From: Bacteroidota bacterium
GTDB taxonomy: Bacteria; Bacteroidota; Bacteroidia; B-17B0; Aurantibacillaceae
Direction of reading: 5' to 3'
DNA length: 64,000 bases
Assembly: GCA_030692515.1 (NCBI GenBank)
Contig: JAUXZS010000056.1
Span: 310,001-374,000 of the forward strand
Shown here: positions 19,160 to 27,494 of the stretch, piece by piece
Numbering within the stretch: position 1 is the stretch's first letter
Layout: every line of letters starts with the position of its first letter
Translations under genes and position numbers: made by a program
Notes under the pieces: generated by a model
The model's input: the letters and a program-made list of their open reading frames with translations, nothing else
The model's database searches: none
Told to the model about the DNA's origin: nothing

Positions 19160-19254
19160 TTTTTTTATTGTCGCCTAAAGTAACATAGATGTTTTAAAAT
19201 CCGGCAAAAGCTATTGATGAGTTTGATAAATTTTCTAACGTTTTTGTAAAATGC

Positions 19255-19854
19255 TTATCCTCTTCTTCTTTCTAAAAGAATCATCATCATTAAGCCAAGA
19301 ACAATACGTTCTTCTTCGCCAGTTTTAAAATCGGCTAGTTGTGTTACAGTAAATTGTCTTCCTAAAAACGAAGACTCTTTTTTAAGACGGACTAATTGAG
19401 TGCCATCCGCGCGTGAAACAATATATGACGGATGAAAAACATATCCTGTAAAAATTCCGATGATTGGAATCTCACTAAAAAGAGCATCGCTCACTTTAAC
19501 CCATGGCTTTTCTTCACGCACAATCATATCATTTACTGCGTTCTTATCAAAGATTTCATAATGAGCTTTCCAGATAGAAGCCCAGCCTTTACGAGCAATT
19601 TTACCAATCTCAAGACCCGAAGAAACAGCCATAAAATTATATGCTGCTGAAAAATCTATCCATTTATTCGCTTTTAAAGTATATAAGGTTTCTGATTTCG
19701 ACTCATTATTAAAAACAACAATCTCATCAATTAATTTCAACATTTTTTGTCTAACATAGGCAATTGTATTTCCGCTTGCATCTTTCGCTACAAAATCATT
19801 TGAAAGCGTTGAAATTTTAAAACTGAAATTTAAAGGAAATTGATTTTTTTGCAT
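19255..19854 (-). CDS. LURP-one-related / scramblase-like protein
   Basis: This 199-residue protein has the Tubby-like beta-barrel pattern of the LURP-one-related family: FSFKISTLSNDFVAKDASGN, AYVRQKMLKLIDEIVVFNN, SIWKAHYEIFD, and a final hydrophobic helix (VLGLMMMILLERRRG). The conserved R-Q-K-x-L-K core is present. Biological function in bacteria is unknown; related folds bind phospholipids or membranes. It has no signal peptide. It is isolated, pointing towards the end of ribE. Confidence 0.7.
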   Translation of the reverse strand: MQKNQFPLNFSFKISTLSNDFVAKDASGNTIAYVRQKMLKLIDEIVVFNNESKSETLYTLKANKWIDFSAAYNFMAVSSGLEIGKIARKGWASIWKAHYEIFDKNAVNDMIVREEKPWVKVSDALFSEIPIIGIFTGYVFHPSYIVSRADGTQLVRLKKESSFLGRQFTVTQLADFKTGEEERIVLGLMMMILLERRRG

Positions 19855-19963
19855 AATGTGGGTTTACTGTATGAACCATAAATATACAATTATATTAAGG
19901 AGAAACTATTCATTGCCTTTTCTCCAAAAAACAAATTTATTTATATTTATCTCAGAACTAATT

Positions 19964-20392
19964 TTACTCTGCGGAATGTAACAAAAGACTACTTTTATTA
20001 TTTTTCAATAGGATCAAATTAAAAAAAGTCAATTCATTTTGCTTTAGAGCTGTAGCAATATCATCTACATGCATGCCGTTTTTTACTTTAATAAATTCGT
20101 GAGAACTAAATTTGTGTTGGGCACTTAGCGTATCAAAAAACCTATTCGATTTATTAATTGAAGCGCTTATGTTTTCAATGTCTTTCGATAAAAGAATCAG
20201 TGTATTTACTATACTGTCAATTTCATTTGGATTAATTTTAATACCAATAGTTTGGTTGCTATCTTGATTTAGTAATTTAATTCTATTACCAATTTCCATA
20301 TTAAACGAGCCATCAATTTTTCTGTTTTTATTTTCGCTAACCGAACAGGCCAAAAAAAAGGAAATAGTTAATAGGACTAAGACTTGTTTCAT
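19964..20392 (-). CDS. Small unknown lipoprotein
   Basis: The 142-residue product has a lipoprotein signal, VLVLLTISFFLACS, with the cysteine at about residue 16. The mature part is polar and likely helical (NEIDSIVNTLILLSKDIENI). I recognise no domain. It starts 15 bp after the cysteine-cluster gene stop on the same strand, so the two are probably cotranscribed. Envelope location is inferred from the lipobox. Confidence 0.65.
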   Translation of the reverse strand: MKQVLVLLTISFFLACSVSENKNRKIDGSFNMEIGNRIKLLNQDSNQTIGIKINPNEIDSIVNTLILLSKDIENISASINKSNRFFDTLSAQHKFSSHEFIKVKNGMHVDDIATALKQNELTFFNLILLKNNKSSLLLHSAE

Positions 20393-20407
20393 AAATTTTC
20401 CTGAGTT

Positions 20408-20899
20408 TTATAGGTCTAATTTCTTTTTTAATTCCTCCGTAATCTGCAAAACAGCCGGGCAAACCAATGTGTTTTTATAAGTGAGGTCTAAAATTTGTTG
20501 CATTTTTTTTCGGTTGGTGTGCGGATATTCTCTGCAAGCATTTGGCCTATCATTATAAATAGAACAATAATTATCTGAATTTAAAAAAACGCAGGGCGCT
20601 TGTTGTAAAACAAAATCCTGGTCTTCATCTATGCGCAAATATTTTTCAATAAACGCTCCCGGCTTTATTTTAAGAGCTTTGGAGGCCCTTTCAATATCGC
20701 GCTGATAAAATATCGGCGAAGTGGTTTTGCAGCAGTTAGCGCAGGCTAAACAGTCGATTTTTTCAAATACTGTTTGGTGCGCCTCATGAAATAAATTATC
20801 TAAATTTTTTGGTGAACGATTTGTTAATCTTTTATAGAAATTCTGATTATCCTTTTTTTGGATTTGGGCTTTTTTATTGAAGTCAGAAATGTTCATCAA
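20408..20899 (-). CDS. YkgJ family cysteine-cluster protein
   Basis: This 163-residue protein carries the characteristic clustered cysteines CLACANCCKTTSP and, further on, APCVFLNSDNYCSIYNDRPN followed by CREYP. The spacing matches the YkgJ / Fe-S oxidoreductase-like zinc- or iron-chelating family (formerly UPF0153). The late cysteine in TLVCPAV is also typical. Metal binding is well supported by the pattern; the biochemical role of the family is not established. The start is ATG at 20899. Confidence 0.85.
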   Translation of the reverse strand: MMNISDFNKKAQIQKKDNQNFYKRLTNRSPKNLDNLFHEAHQTVFEKIDCLACANCCKTTSPIFYQRDIERASKALKIKPGAFIEKYLRIDEDQDFVLQQAPCVFLNSDNYCSIYNDRPNACREYPHTNRKKMQQILDLTYKNTLVCPAVLQITEELKKKLDL

Positions 20900-20965
20900 T
20901 AACTGTTTCTTTCGTTAGAATGAGACTAATTAAAAAAATAATTTTTTGTTGGGCGATAGTTAAAA

Positions 20966-21001
20966 CAAAAGAGCCGTCAAATATTTGACGGCTCTTTTGT
21001 T
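20966..21001 (-). terminator. Strong terminator of the bTHX gene
   Basis: A near-perfect palindrome (arms AGAGCCGTCAAAT and ATTTGACGGCTCT) is flanked by A-rich and T-rich runs on both sides, so it can work in both directions. It lies 11 bp after the bTHX stop. Confidence 0.85.
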
Positions 21002-21011
21002 TTATAATTTT

Positions 21012-21182
21012 TTATTCAGCCTTTTTTGCTGCTTTTTTCGGCGCTGCTTTTTTAGCTGCTGCTTTTTTCGGCGCTGCCTTAGTTGCTGTTTTTGTTACAG
21101 TTTTTTTCTTTTTTTGGCGAACAACGCCTGTCGAACCAATATGAATTTTGCCACGTTTAGTTCTTTTATCACCTTTTCCCAT
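21012..21182 (-). CDS. Ribosomal protein bTHX with Lys/Ala-rich tail
   Basis: This 56-residue protein starts MGKGDKRTKRGKIHIGSTGV, the conserved core of the small-subunit protein THX (bTHX), which binds at the top of the 30S head in Thermus. The core is followed by a tail built of A-A-P-K-K and A-A-K-K units (about residues 35-56) that could contact rRNA. The gene is easily overlooked because of its length. The opposite frame here is open only because of this simple composition. A strong terminator follows directly, and rnpA lies divergently upstream. Confidence 0.9.
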   Translation of the reverse strand: MGKGDKRTKRGKIHIGSTGVVRQKKKKTVTKTATKAAPKKAAAKKAAPKKAAKKAE

Positions 21183-21345
21183 AATTAATTTTTTTGTTTA
21201 TGTGTGTAAAAGTAAAAAATTATCTTTACCAATCAAACAATTGAATTAGAGGTACTCATATTTTATGAAAAGAAGGCTAATTTGGGCGAAAGTAATTTAA
21301 AAACAGAAATAACAAATCGAAAAAAATTTTAATAAACAGGAGCGT

Positions 21346-21699
21346 TTGTGTAGTAAAAAGCAGATTGATTTATTGTTCTTAAAAGGCAATAATGCAATAT
21401 CTTTTCCTTTAAAGTTAATTTATTTAGAGACAGACGTTGGATACGTTAACCCTTGCCAGGCCATGTTTGTTGTGCCTAAAAGAGCATTTAAAAGAGCCCA
21501 CGACAGAAATAAACTAAAACGAAGAATGCGTGAAGCGTATAGATTAAATAAAGCATCTTTTTATGAAGTACTTAGCTCAAACAACAAAAAAATTATTTTA
21601 TCGTTTTTATTTGTAGGAAAGAAAAGCGAAGACTATAGCTTGATAGAATCGGCCATAATAAACCATCTTAAAAGAATAGAATTAGCCATTAGCAAATAA
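21346..21699 (+). CDS. rnpA: Ribonuclease P protein component
   Basis: It assists the catalytic RNA in maturing tRNA 5' ends. The basic core KRAHDRNKLKRRMREAYRLNK contains the RNR motif, and FVVPKRAFKRAH precedes it. The stated start is a TTG giving MCSKKQID. However, the same frame is open further upstream and encodes NFNKQERL, which matches the conserved N-terminus of RnpA (Phe, then ERL). Translation may therefore start at the ATC at 21316, or the TTG form may lack the first strand. An AGGAG at 21338-21342 is too close to the TTG to be a good ribosome-binding site. Confidence 0.92.
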   Translation: MCSKKQIDLLFLKGNNAISFPLKLIYLETDVGYVNPCQAMFVVPKRAFKRAHDRNKLKRRMREAYRLNKASFYEVLSSNNKKIILSFLFVGKKSEDYSLIESAIINHLKRIELAISK

Positions 21700-21701
21700 A
21701 A

Positions 21702-22847
21702 TTATCTTTTGTTGGCTTCTTTTAAATAAGAGTCAATAGCGCCAGACATACTTGGATTTTGAGGGTTTGGCGCAAAAACATCTAATCTGAAACCCAAATC
21801 TTTCATTAATAAAGCGGCTGCATGACCAAAAGCTGCAATGCGAGTGTTACCTTGTTTAAAGCCAGGAAAATTTTGTTTAAGAGACTTAATGCCTGCAGGA
21901 GTAAAAAACACTAGCATATCAAACTCGCTTAATGATTTTATGTCACTTAAATTTGCGCTAACAGTTTTATAGAAAATTCCTTTAGTGTAAGTTATTTTTA
22001 GCTCATCTAAAAAATCCATAATCTGTTCTTTAGTCACATCACTAGATGGTAACAAAAACTTTTCATCTTTATTTTTTCTAATAACGTCAACCAAATCAAG
22101 AATTGTACCGTGTCCAAAAAATATTTTGCGTTTACGGTATTGAATATATTTTTGCAAATAATAGGCGGTTTGCTCGTTGATGCAAAAATATTTCATGCTT
22201 TCAGGAACTGTAATTCGCATTTCATTACAAAGTCTAAAATAGTGGTCTACAGACAAACGACTTGTTAAAATCACTGCTCCGTGCTCCAAAATATCAATCC
22301 GTTGCGCTCTAAAATCTTGCGAGTTTAAACCTTCTATTTTTATAAATTGCCTAAACGTAATGTTTAAATTATATTTTTTCCCAAGGTCTAAATATGGATT
22401 TTTGTCTCCATCTAAAGGTTTTGGTTGAGATATTAAAACACTTTTTACTTTATTTTTAGGATAAGTACTTACCTCTATTTTTGGAGGTGGGGGTAAGGTA
22501 ATGAGCGGTTTTTTTGAGGACTTGCGAGGACGTTTCGTTGAAACAGCCTTCTCTATGTTTTCTTGAATATTATTATTTACTAAAACCTTTTTTTCTTTAA
22601 CCGCTTTAACTTTTTTCTCAATAGTTTTTATTAAAGGCTTAGCAATAATTTTTTTGGCTTTTTTAGCCGGTTTTTTTACTACGGCTTTGGGCTTGCTAAT
22701 TTTTTTTGCAACAGGCTTAGGCTTTTTTGAGATTGGCTTTTTTTTAATAATCTTTTTGATTGAAGAAGATTTTTTAGCTGAAGCTTTTGATTTTTTAATG
22801 AGCTTTTTAACTAACTTTTTTTTAACTAACTTTTTCTTCGCTGACAT
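21702..22847 (-). CDS. hemD: Uroporphyrinogen-III synthase (HemD) with lysine-rich N-terminal extension
   Basis: The C-terminal 250 residues match the Bacteroidota HemD family: KVKSVLISQPKPLDGDKNPY, HGAVILTSRLSVDHYFRL, YFCINEQTAYYLQKY, LLPSSDVTKEQIMDFL and MLVFFTPAGIKSL. It closes hydroxymethylbilane to uroporphyrinogen III for heme synthesis. Residues 1 to about 130 are an extremely Lys/Ala/Pro-rich region (KKLVKK, KKPKPVAKK, VVKKPAKKAKK) like a histone H1 tail, followed by a proline run (LPPPPK). No ATG, GTG or TTG lies at the domain boundary, so the extension appears to be translated. The gene is last in the mutY to hemD run and starts 12 bp after DUF4271. Confidence 0.85.
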   Translation of the reverse strand: MSAKKKLVKKKLVKKLIKKSKASAKKSSSIKKIIKKKPISKKPKPVAKKISKPKAVVKKPAKKAKKIIAKPLIKTIEKKVKAVKEKKVLVNNNIQENIEKAVSTKRPRKSSKKPLITLPPPPKIEVSTYPKNKVKSVLISQPKPLDGDKNPYLDLGKKYNLNITFRQFIKIEGLNSQDFRAQRIDILEHGAVILTSRLSVDHYFRLCNEMRITVPESMKYFCINEQTAYYLQKYIQYRKRKIFFGHGTILDLVDVIRKNKDEKFLLPSSDVTKEQIMDFLDELKITYTKGIFYKTVSANLSDIKSLSEFDMLVFFTPAGIKSLKQNFPGFKQGNTRIAAFGHAAALLMKDLGFRLDVFAPNPQNPSMSGAIDSYLKEANKR

Positions 22848-22859
22848 TAACTAAGCCGT

Positions 22860-23585
22860 TTAAAATGTTTCAATAATATACTTTACCAACACAATAACTG
22901 GTAATATTTCCAGAGCGCAAAAGTATGCAAAAGTTTGTAATAATCCTACTCTTTCTTCTATAAGACTAATTATTATGCCACGATACCATTTATACAAGAA
23001 AGAAAGCATCAAAACAACAAAAGCTCCCGAAATAAAAACGAGTGAATTAAATCGCGTTAGCTCAGATAAAATTAACCAAGGAAACAGAAACACGCCAAAA
23101 GTTTGACTAATTATTAATGAGTTATAACCGTAATCTGATAGGGTTTTATAATTATTAGTTAAAAAACATATAAATTGATTTAGTAGGCTTTTTAGACCAA
23201 CAAAAAGTAAAACCAATAAAAGAATAAATGAAAATTGAACAAATAAGTCTTGCTCGGTAAAAACAAATTTATAAAACGAATTTAACTTGTAAAGGAGAAA
23301 CGAAATGTTTAAAAAATAAAAAAGAGATAATAAAAGAGAGTGTAGCTTAAAGCTCTTTGTTTCTTCCCTTTCTAATTCATGTAAGGCATTTGAATTAAAG
23401 GTGGACTGGATGATTTTTAAAACCTTTGAGTAAGATGTAACCTTAATAAAAACTAATAAACCAAAACAAAACAGAAAAAACAAAGACGTCCAAACAATGT
23501 AAGGGTTGTTTTTTAATAATGGAGTTAAGTGTTGTTTTTGTAAAAGATGATTGTAAAAAAGATGATTATTCAGTTCTAAATCCAA
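22860..23585 (-). CDS. DUF4271 integral membrane protein
   Basis: This 241-residue protein has about six hydrophobic helices (IVWTSLFFLFCFGLLVFIKV, LLLSLFYFLNISFLLYKL, FSFILLLVLLFVGLKSLL, FGVFLFPWLILSEL, LVFISGAFVVLMLSFLYKW, ILPVIVLVKYI). This pattern and its place next to hemD fit DUF4271, a Bacteroidota membrane family of unknown function. It starts with ATG three bases from the end of the DUF5777 gene. A membrane role linked to tetrapyrrole synthesis is suggested only by the conserved neighbourhood. Confidence 0.75.
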   Translation of the reverse strand: MDLELNNHLFYNHLLQKQHLTPLLKNNPYIVWTSLFFLFCFGLLVFIKVTSYSKVLKIIQSTFNSNALHELEREETKSFKLHSLLLSLFYFLNISFLLYKLNSFYKFVFTEQDLFVQFSFILLLVLLFVGLKSLLNQFICFLTNNYKTLSDYGYNSLIISQTFGVFLFPWLILSELTRFNSLVFISGAFVVLMLSFLYKWYRGIIISLIEERVGLLQTFAYFCALEILPVIVLVKYIIETF

Positions 23586-23588
23586 TTT

Positions 23589-24539
23589 TTATAAGGCAAA
23601 TGTCCGTGAGATGCAGAAACCAAACTTAACTTGTCCTTTAGCCCAACTATCGGTTGTGTATGGAATAAAATTGTTTTCGATTAAACCGCCAGCGTTTGTA
23701 AAAAACAAACTAAAAACATGCCCACCTGTTTCAATTTCAAAACCTAAAGCCAAAGGATTAAATGCTTTAATATTATTCTGATAAAAAGGAGTAACGTTAT
23801 AAAAGTAATCACCAATAAAACTTAAGCGCTTAGTTAATTTAATTCGACCACCAAAACCAATACTAATAAAACCATTAACATCATAAGAACCGTTATTGGT
23901 ATTTAATTTTTCTTTAATAAAATTACGGTGCATGTAACTAGGTAAAATTTCTAACGACAACCAATTATTAATTTTACTGGCAATAATAAGTTGATTAAAA
24001 TAATTTAAACGGTGAAGTTCGTTTGTTTCAAAATCTTTAACAATGCCACTATAAATTGTTGAGGGTAAATCATGAGTATAACCAGTGCTTGAGAAAAAGG
24101 CTAGCGATATTGGCATACTAAAGTTTGCGGTTTGTTTTAATATTTTCCACTTTAAACTTCCGTCAACAATATGATTCATTCTGCTTCTACCAATTCCTAT
24201 GGTAATGTCGTCGGTAACACCGTAATCAAAACTAAATCTAATATCATTTGCGCCTTCAAAACCTAAAAAAGTTTGCCCAGTTGTATTAATTGGGTTAGGA
24301 AGGTCTGCGTTATATATGTTGCCAAAACGATGACTAGTTCTAAAGTCCAAATGCTTCTTTTTTACAGTTTCAATGGTTTGTGCATTACCAATACGCATTG
24401 TTTTAAACGTTGCATAAACTTTTTGAACAGGTTCATCTTTATTCTCAGTAACTAAGTCTAAAAGATCATCTTGTGAAAAACATGCGCCAGAATAAAGGGC
24501 TAGCGCCAGAATAAAAAGTGAGTTTTTTAAAGTAATCAT
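23589..24539 (-). CDS. DUF5777 beta-barrel-like outer membrane protein
   Basis: The 316-residue product has a signal peptide (SLFILALALYSGACFSQ) and then the DUF5777 hallmarks: VYATFKTMRIGNAQTIETVK and KKHLDFRTSHRFGNI. Alternating strands (FSFDYGVTDDITIGIGRSR, LSLEILPSYMHRNF) follow, and it ends FGFCISRTFAL with a terminal hydrophobic position as in outer-membrane barrels. It is downstream of the YceI gene with 13 bp between them. The pair often travels together in Bacteroidota, where a link to c-type cytochrome or quinone-type electron carriers has been suggested but not shown here. Confidence 0.75.
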   Translation of the reverse strand: MITLKNSLFILALALYSGACFSQDDLLDLVTENKDEPVQKVYATFKTMRIGNAQTIETVKKKHLDFRTSHRFGNIYNADLPNPINTTGQTFLGFEGANDIRFSFDYGVTDDITIGIGRSRMNHIVDGSLKWKILKQTANFSMPISLAFFSSTGYTHDLPSTIYSGIVKDFETNELHRLNYFNQLIIASKINNWLSLEILPSYMHRNFIKEKLNTNNGSYDVNGFISIGFGGRIKLTKRLSFIGDYFYNVTPFYQNNIKAFNPLALGFEIETGGHVFSLFFTNAGGLIENNFIPYTTDSWAKGQVKFGFCISRTFAL

Positions 24540-24552
24540 AATGGAAGTGGAA

Positions 24553-25110
24553 TTATTTTTTTACAAATGGCTCAAGTGTGCTGGTTAATGTCACATCAAC
24601 AATTTCTGCAATATTTTTTACATAAAGGGATGGAACTTTAATATCATAATCGGCAACTTTAATTTGAAATTTGGTGTCAATAATTATTTCAGAACCTTTT
24701 TTGGTTAACATTCCATCAAGGGTTACTTCTTTTGTTACCCCGTGTAGTTCCATTTTACCGGTTACTGACACTTTATTTTCACCATCTTTCGTAAAATCCA
24801 CTTTTTCATTGATTTTACCTTTAAAAACGCAATTTGGGAATTTTGTTGATTCTAAATAATTTTCATTAAAATGCTCTTCCATCAAGCCATTTTTAAACTT
24901 AAAATTTTGAATGGTAACTCTTACTTGAATATCGCCAGAAGTGGTATTTAAAACAATAATTGCGCCCTTGTTTGAAGCGTCAATATCCTCTAATGGCGAT
25001 TTAGAATAGAAGTGTATTAAGGTTGTTCCGTCTTTGGCTTTAAATATTTGGGAAAACCCTGATAAGGATAAAAATAACGCGGCAACAAATAATAGGTTCT
25101 TCATAAGCAT
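24553..25110 (-). CDS. YceI family periplasmic protein
   Basis: This 185-residue secreted protein has a signal peptide ending at GFSQ. Its lipocalin-like YceI domain is marked by TTLIHFYSKSPLEDIDASNK, FKNGLMEEHFNENYLES and TGKMELHGVTKEVTLDG. YceI proteins bind polyisoprenoid or other hydrophobic molecules in a barrel. Here the protein is probably periplasmic. It lies 16 bp after mutY and 13 bp before the DUF5777 barrel gene, suggesting these two envelope proteins act together. A second, larger YceI-like lipoprotein is encoded at 52.5 kb. Confidence 0.85.
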   Translation of the reverse strand: MLMKNLLFVAALFLSLSGFSQIFKAKDGTTLIHFYSKSPLEDIDASNKGAIIVLNTTSGDIQVRVTIQNFKFKNGLMEEHFNENYLESTKFPNCVFKGKINEKVDFTKDGENKVSVTGKMELHGVTKEVTLDGMLTKKGSEIIIDTKFQIKVADYDIKVPSLYVKNIAEIVDVTLTSTLEPFVKK

Positions 25111-25126
25111 AATATTTTAATCAAAT

Positions 25127-26188
25127 TTAAACTATTTCTTTTAAATCGCAATCATTTAAAAACTTTTCTGTTAATCTGGAAAATGCAAAATTGTTTAAAT
25201 TGTTTATTTTGGAAGTTGTTAGTGTGTTAGAAATAATTGATGCGGCTTTTATAACATAGAATTTCGCGTATAAATGTTGATGACTTAAAATGTGCTTGTA
25301 GTTTTTTGAAGAGTGTAATAATTTAAATTTTGAAGTAGCGATTTTATTAAATTCGGGCGTTTTAAATAATTTATCTATAGAAATTTCTTTTTTACTTTCG
25401 ATTAAGTAGAACTCATATAATCCTTTCCAAATGTCACTTTCCGCTCTCTTATTCAATAGCACATTATTGTTTTTATCCACTATAACAACATAATTTAAAA
25501 AGCGATTGGAAATTTTTATTTTTTTGGATTTAATTGGTAATTCTTTAACGCGATTAGTTTTAAACGCCAAACATTTCGAATTAAAAATACAGTTTTCGCA
25601 ATCTGGATTGTTAGGTTTGCAAAATTGAGAACCAAATTCCATAATAGCTTGATTGTGTTCTGCCGGATTTTTTTTATCCAACAATTCATTTGCAAGTGCT
25701 TGAAACTCTTTTTTGCCTACTCCAGAGTCAATAGGAGTGTCAATCCCAAATAAACGGCTCAAAAGTCTATAAACGTTGCCATCAACTACGGCAAAAGGTA
25801 AATTGTAGGCAAAACTGCTAATTGCTGAAGCTGTGTAATCACCAATACCTTTTAATGCCCTTATTTCTTCATAAGTTGAAGGAAAAACACCGGCATAGTT
25901 GCTTTTAATGATTTTTGCCGTTGCATGTAGGTTGCGTGCTCGCGAATAATAGCCTAAGCCCTGCCAAAGCTTTAATACCTCATCTTCGTTTGCAGATGCC
26001 AGATTACCAGCTTTTGGGTATTTTGCGATAAATTTTAAGTAATAACTTGTGCCCTGAGCAACCTGAGTTTGCTGTAAAATTATCTCAGAAAGCCATATTT
26101 TGTATGGGTCTGTTTCTGAGCGCCACGGCAAATCGCGCTTATTTTGTTTGTACCACTTTGTTAAACCCTTACTAAACCAACTCTCCAT
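25127..26188 (-). CDS. mutY: A/G-specific adenine glycosylase
   Basis: It removes adenine mispaired with 8-oxoguanine. The catalytic Glu is E35 (WLSEIILQQTQV) and the catalytic Asp is D136 (VVDGNVYR), after the helix-hairpin-helix ALKGIGDYTASAI. The [4Fe-4S] cluster ligands are C190, C197, C200 and C206 in the C-x6-C-x2-C-x5-C spacing. A C-terminal NUDIX-like domain (about 230-353) recognises the oxidised base. The length of 353 residues is typical. The HU-family gene diverges from it, as commonly seen in the phylum. Confidence 0.96.
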   Translation of the reverse strand: MESWFSKGLTKWYKQNKRDLPWRSETDPYKIWLSEIILQQTQVAQGTSYYLKFIAKYPKAGNLASANEDEVLKLWQGLGYYSRARNLHATAKIIKSNYAGVFPSTYEEIRALKGIGDYTASAISSFAYNLPFAVVDGNVYRLLSRLFGIDTPIDSGVGKKEFQALANELLDKKNPAEHNQAIMEFGSQFCKPNNPDCENCIFNSKCLAFKTNRVKELPIKSKKIKISNRFLNYVVIVDKNNNVLLNKRAESDIWKGLYEFYLIESKKEISIDKLFKTPEFNKIATSKFKLLHSSKNYKHILSHQHLYAKFYVIKAASIISNTLTTSKINNLNNFAFSRLTEKFLNDCDLKEIV

Positions 26189-26251
26189 ATTTGGGTAAAA
26201 TTAAGGCTTAAAGCCCCTAGTAGCACAAAAAACAGCTAAATTTTAAAAAAA

Positions 26252-26282
26252 TTTTCAATTAATAATAATAATACTATCTTTG
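26252..26282 (+). promoter_or_regulatory. Promoter of the HU-family gene
   Basis: TTTT at 26252-26255 (one mismatch to TTTG), 19 nt, then TATCTTTG at 26275-26282, a perfect TAnnTTTG box. The start codon is 46 bp further on. Confidence 0.65.
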
Positions 26283-26328
26283 CTGCCCGTTTTAAAATAC
26301 AATTAATTGATTTTAAATAGTTTGTAAA

Positions 26329-26643
26329 ATGACCAAAGCAGATATTGTTAACGAAATTTCAGAAAAAACAGGCATAGAAAAGATGGCTGTACAAGCCACG
26401 GTAGAAGCGTTTATGAAAACTATTCGCAACTCCATGGTAGAAGGTAAAAATGTTTACTTAAGAGGTTTTGGAACCTTTGTAGTAAAAAGACGCGCCGAAA
26501 AAATAGGCCGAAACATTTCAAAAAATACAACTGTAGTAATTCCAGCGCATTACATCCCTGCATTTAAAGCCTCAAAAACTTTTTCTGACAGAGTAAAACG
26601 CAATGTAAAAGCTGCTGAACCGATACAAAAAAACATGGATTAA
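26329..26643 (+). CDS. HU/IHF family DNA-binding protein
   Basis: This 104-residue nucleoid protein shows the family order: helices MTKADIVNEISEKTGI and MAVQATVEAFMKTIRNSM, and the beta turn VYLRGFGTFVVKRRAEKIGRN. The DNA-gripping arm ends in HYIPAFKASKTF, with the conserved proline. It bends DNA as a dimer. The C-terminal 12 residues extend past the usual HU end. It is followed after 8 bp by a TPR gene and diverges from mutY. Confidence 0.95.
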   Translation: MTKADIVNEISEKTGIEKMAVQATVEAFMKTIRNSMVEGKNVYLRGFGTFVVKRRAEKIGRNISKNTTVVIPAHYIPAFKASKTFSDRVKRNVKAAEPIQKNMD

Positions 26644-26651
26644 AATAAACC

Positions 26652-27476
26652 ATGAGCGTAAAAAAAACACATGTAGTTTTAATTGTTTGCGCACTGGTTT
26701 TATTCGTTCTTTTATTTATTGCACCAAAAATTGCTCCTAAACATACCGACGGAGATGGACACGATCACTCAGGGAAATCTAAAAACCTTTCGAGCGACGC
26801 CACTTTAGATGTATATCTAAATTTAGCCTTAAAAAATTTAGAGCCAAATAAAAAGGTACTGTACGACAAGTTTCTATCAATAAAAGAAATAGATAGTATA
26901 ATAGTTTTTTGGGACAAGCTAAAACGCCCCGATCTTGCTGCTCATTTTACCGAGGAGTTGGCAAAAAAGGAAAATAACGCTGCTAATTGGCTTAAAGCAG
27001 GTAACCGCTATTATTACGCCATTCAATTTGTTCAAGATAAAACAGCAATTCCTATTCTGTATCAATCTGCAACACGTTGTTTTGGCAAAGGCTTAGAGTT
27101 AGAGCCAAATAATGTAGACGCTAAAATAATGTTAGCATCTTGTTATGTAGAAGGTTCTGAAGATCCAATGGAGGGAATAAAAAGATTAAGGGAAATAGAA
27201 AAAATAGATAGTAATAATGTTAAACTACAATTAACCTTTGCTTTTTTCTCGGTTAAAAGCGGACAGTTAGATAAAGCAATTAGTAGGTTTAATAATGTAC
27301 TTAAAATAGATAGTAATTATATTGAAGCTTATTTGCATTTAGCAGATGCTTACGAGCAAAAAAATGATACTGAAAAAACGATTGAAATGTTAGAAAAATA
27401 TTCGGCAAAAACAACAGATGTAACTGCTCGAATAGAAATAAATAAATATATACAACAATTAAAAAATAAAAATTAA
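26652..27476 (+). CDS. TPR-repeat membrane-anchored protein
   Basis: This 274-residue protein has an N-terminal membrane anchor (VVLIVCALVLFVLLFIAPKI) and a short His/Asp-rich linker (HTDGDGHDHSGK). Its solenoid shows tetratricopeptide repeats: NWLKAGNRYYYAI, ATRCFGKGLELEPNNVDAKI, AISRFNNVLKIDSNYIEAYLHLADAYEQK. It most likely projects into the periplasm. The partner is unknown. The position directly after HU and before the COX24-type gene and RNase G is a conserved Bacteroidota arrangement in my recollection. Confidence 0.75.
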   Translation: MSVKKTHVVLIVCALVLFVLLFIAPKIAPKHTDGDGHDHSGKSKNLSSDATLDVYLNLALKNLEPNKKVLYDKFLSIKEIDSIIVFWDKLKRPDLAAHFTEELAKKENNAANWLKAGNRYYYAIQFVQDKTAIPILYQSATRCFGKGLELEPNNVDAKIMLASCYVEGSEDPMEGIKRLREIEKIDSNNVKLQLTFAFFSVKSGQLDKAISRFNNVLKIDSNYIEAYLHLADAYEQKNDTEKTIEMLEKYSAKTTDVTARIEINKYIQQLKNKN

Positions 27477-27494
27477 CCATTTAAAATAAATATT

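Noticed and set aside
20985-21188. 67-codon plus-strand frame of Cys and Phe residues
   Set aside because: It is the complement of the Lys/Ala-rich bTHX coding sequence.
22440-22460. Internal start for HemD without the extension
   Set aside because: No ATG, GTG or TTG is in frame at the start of the HemD domain.
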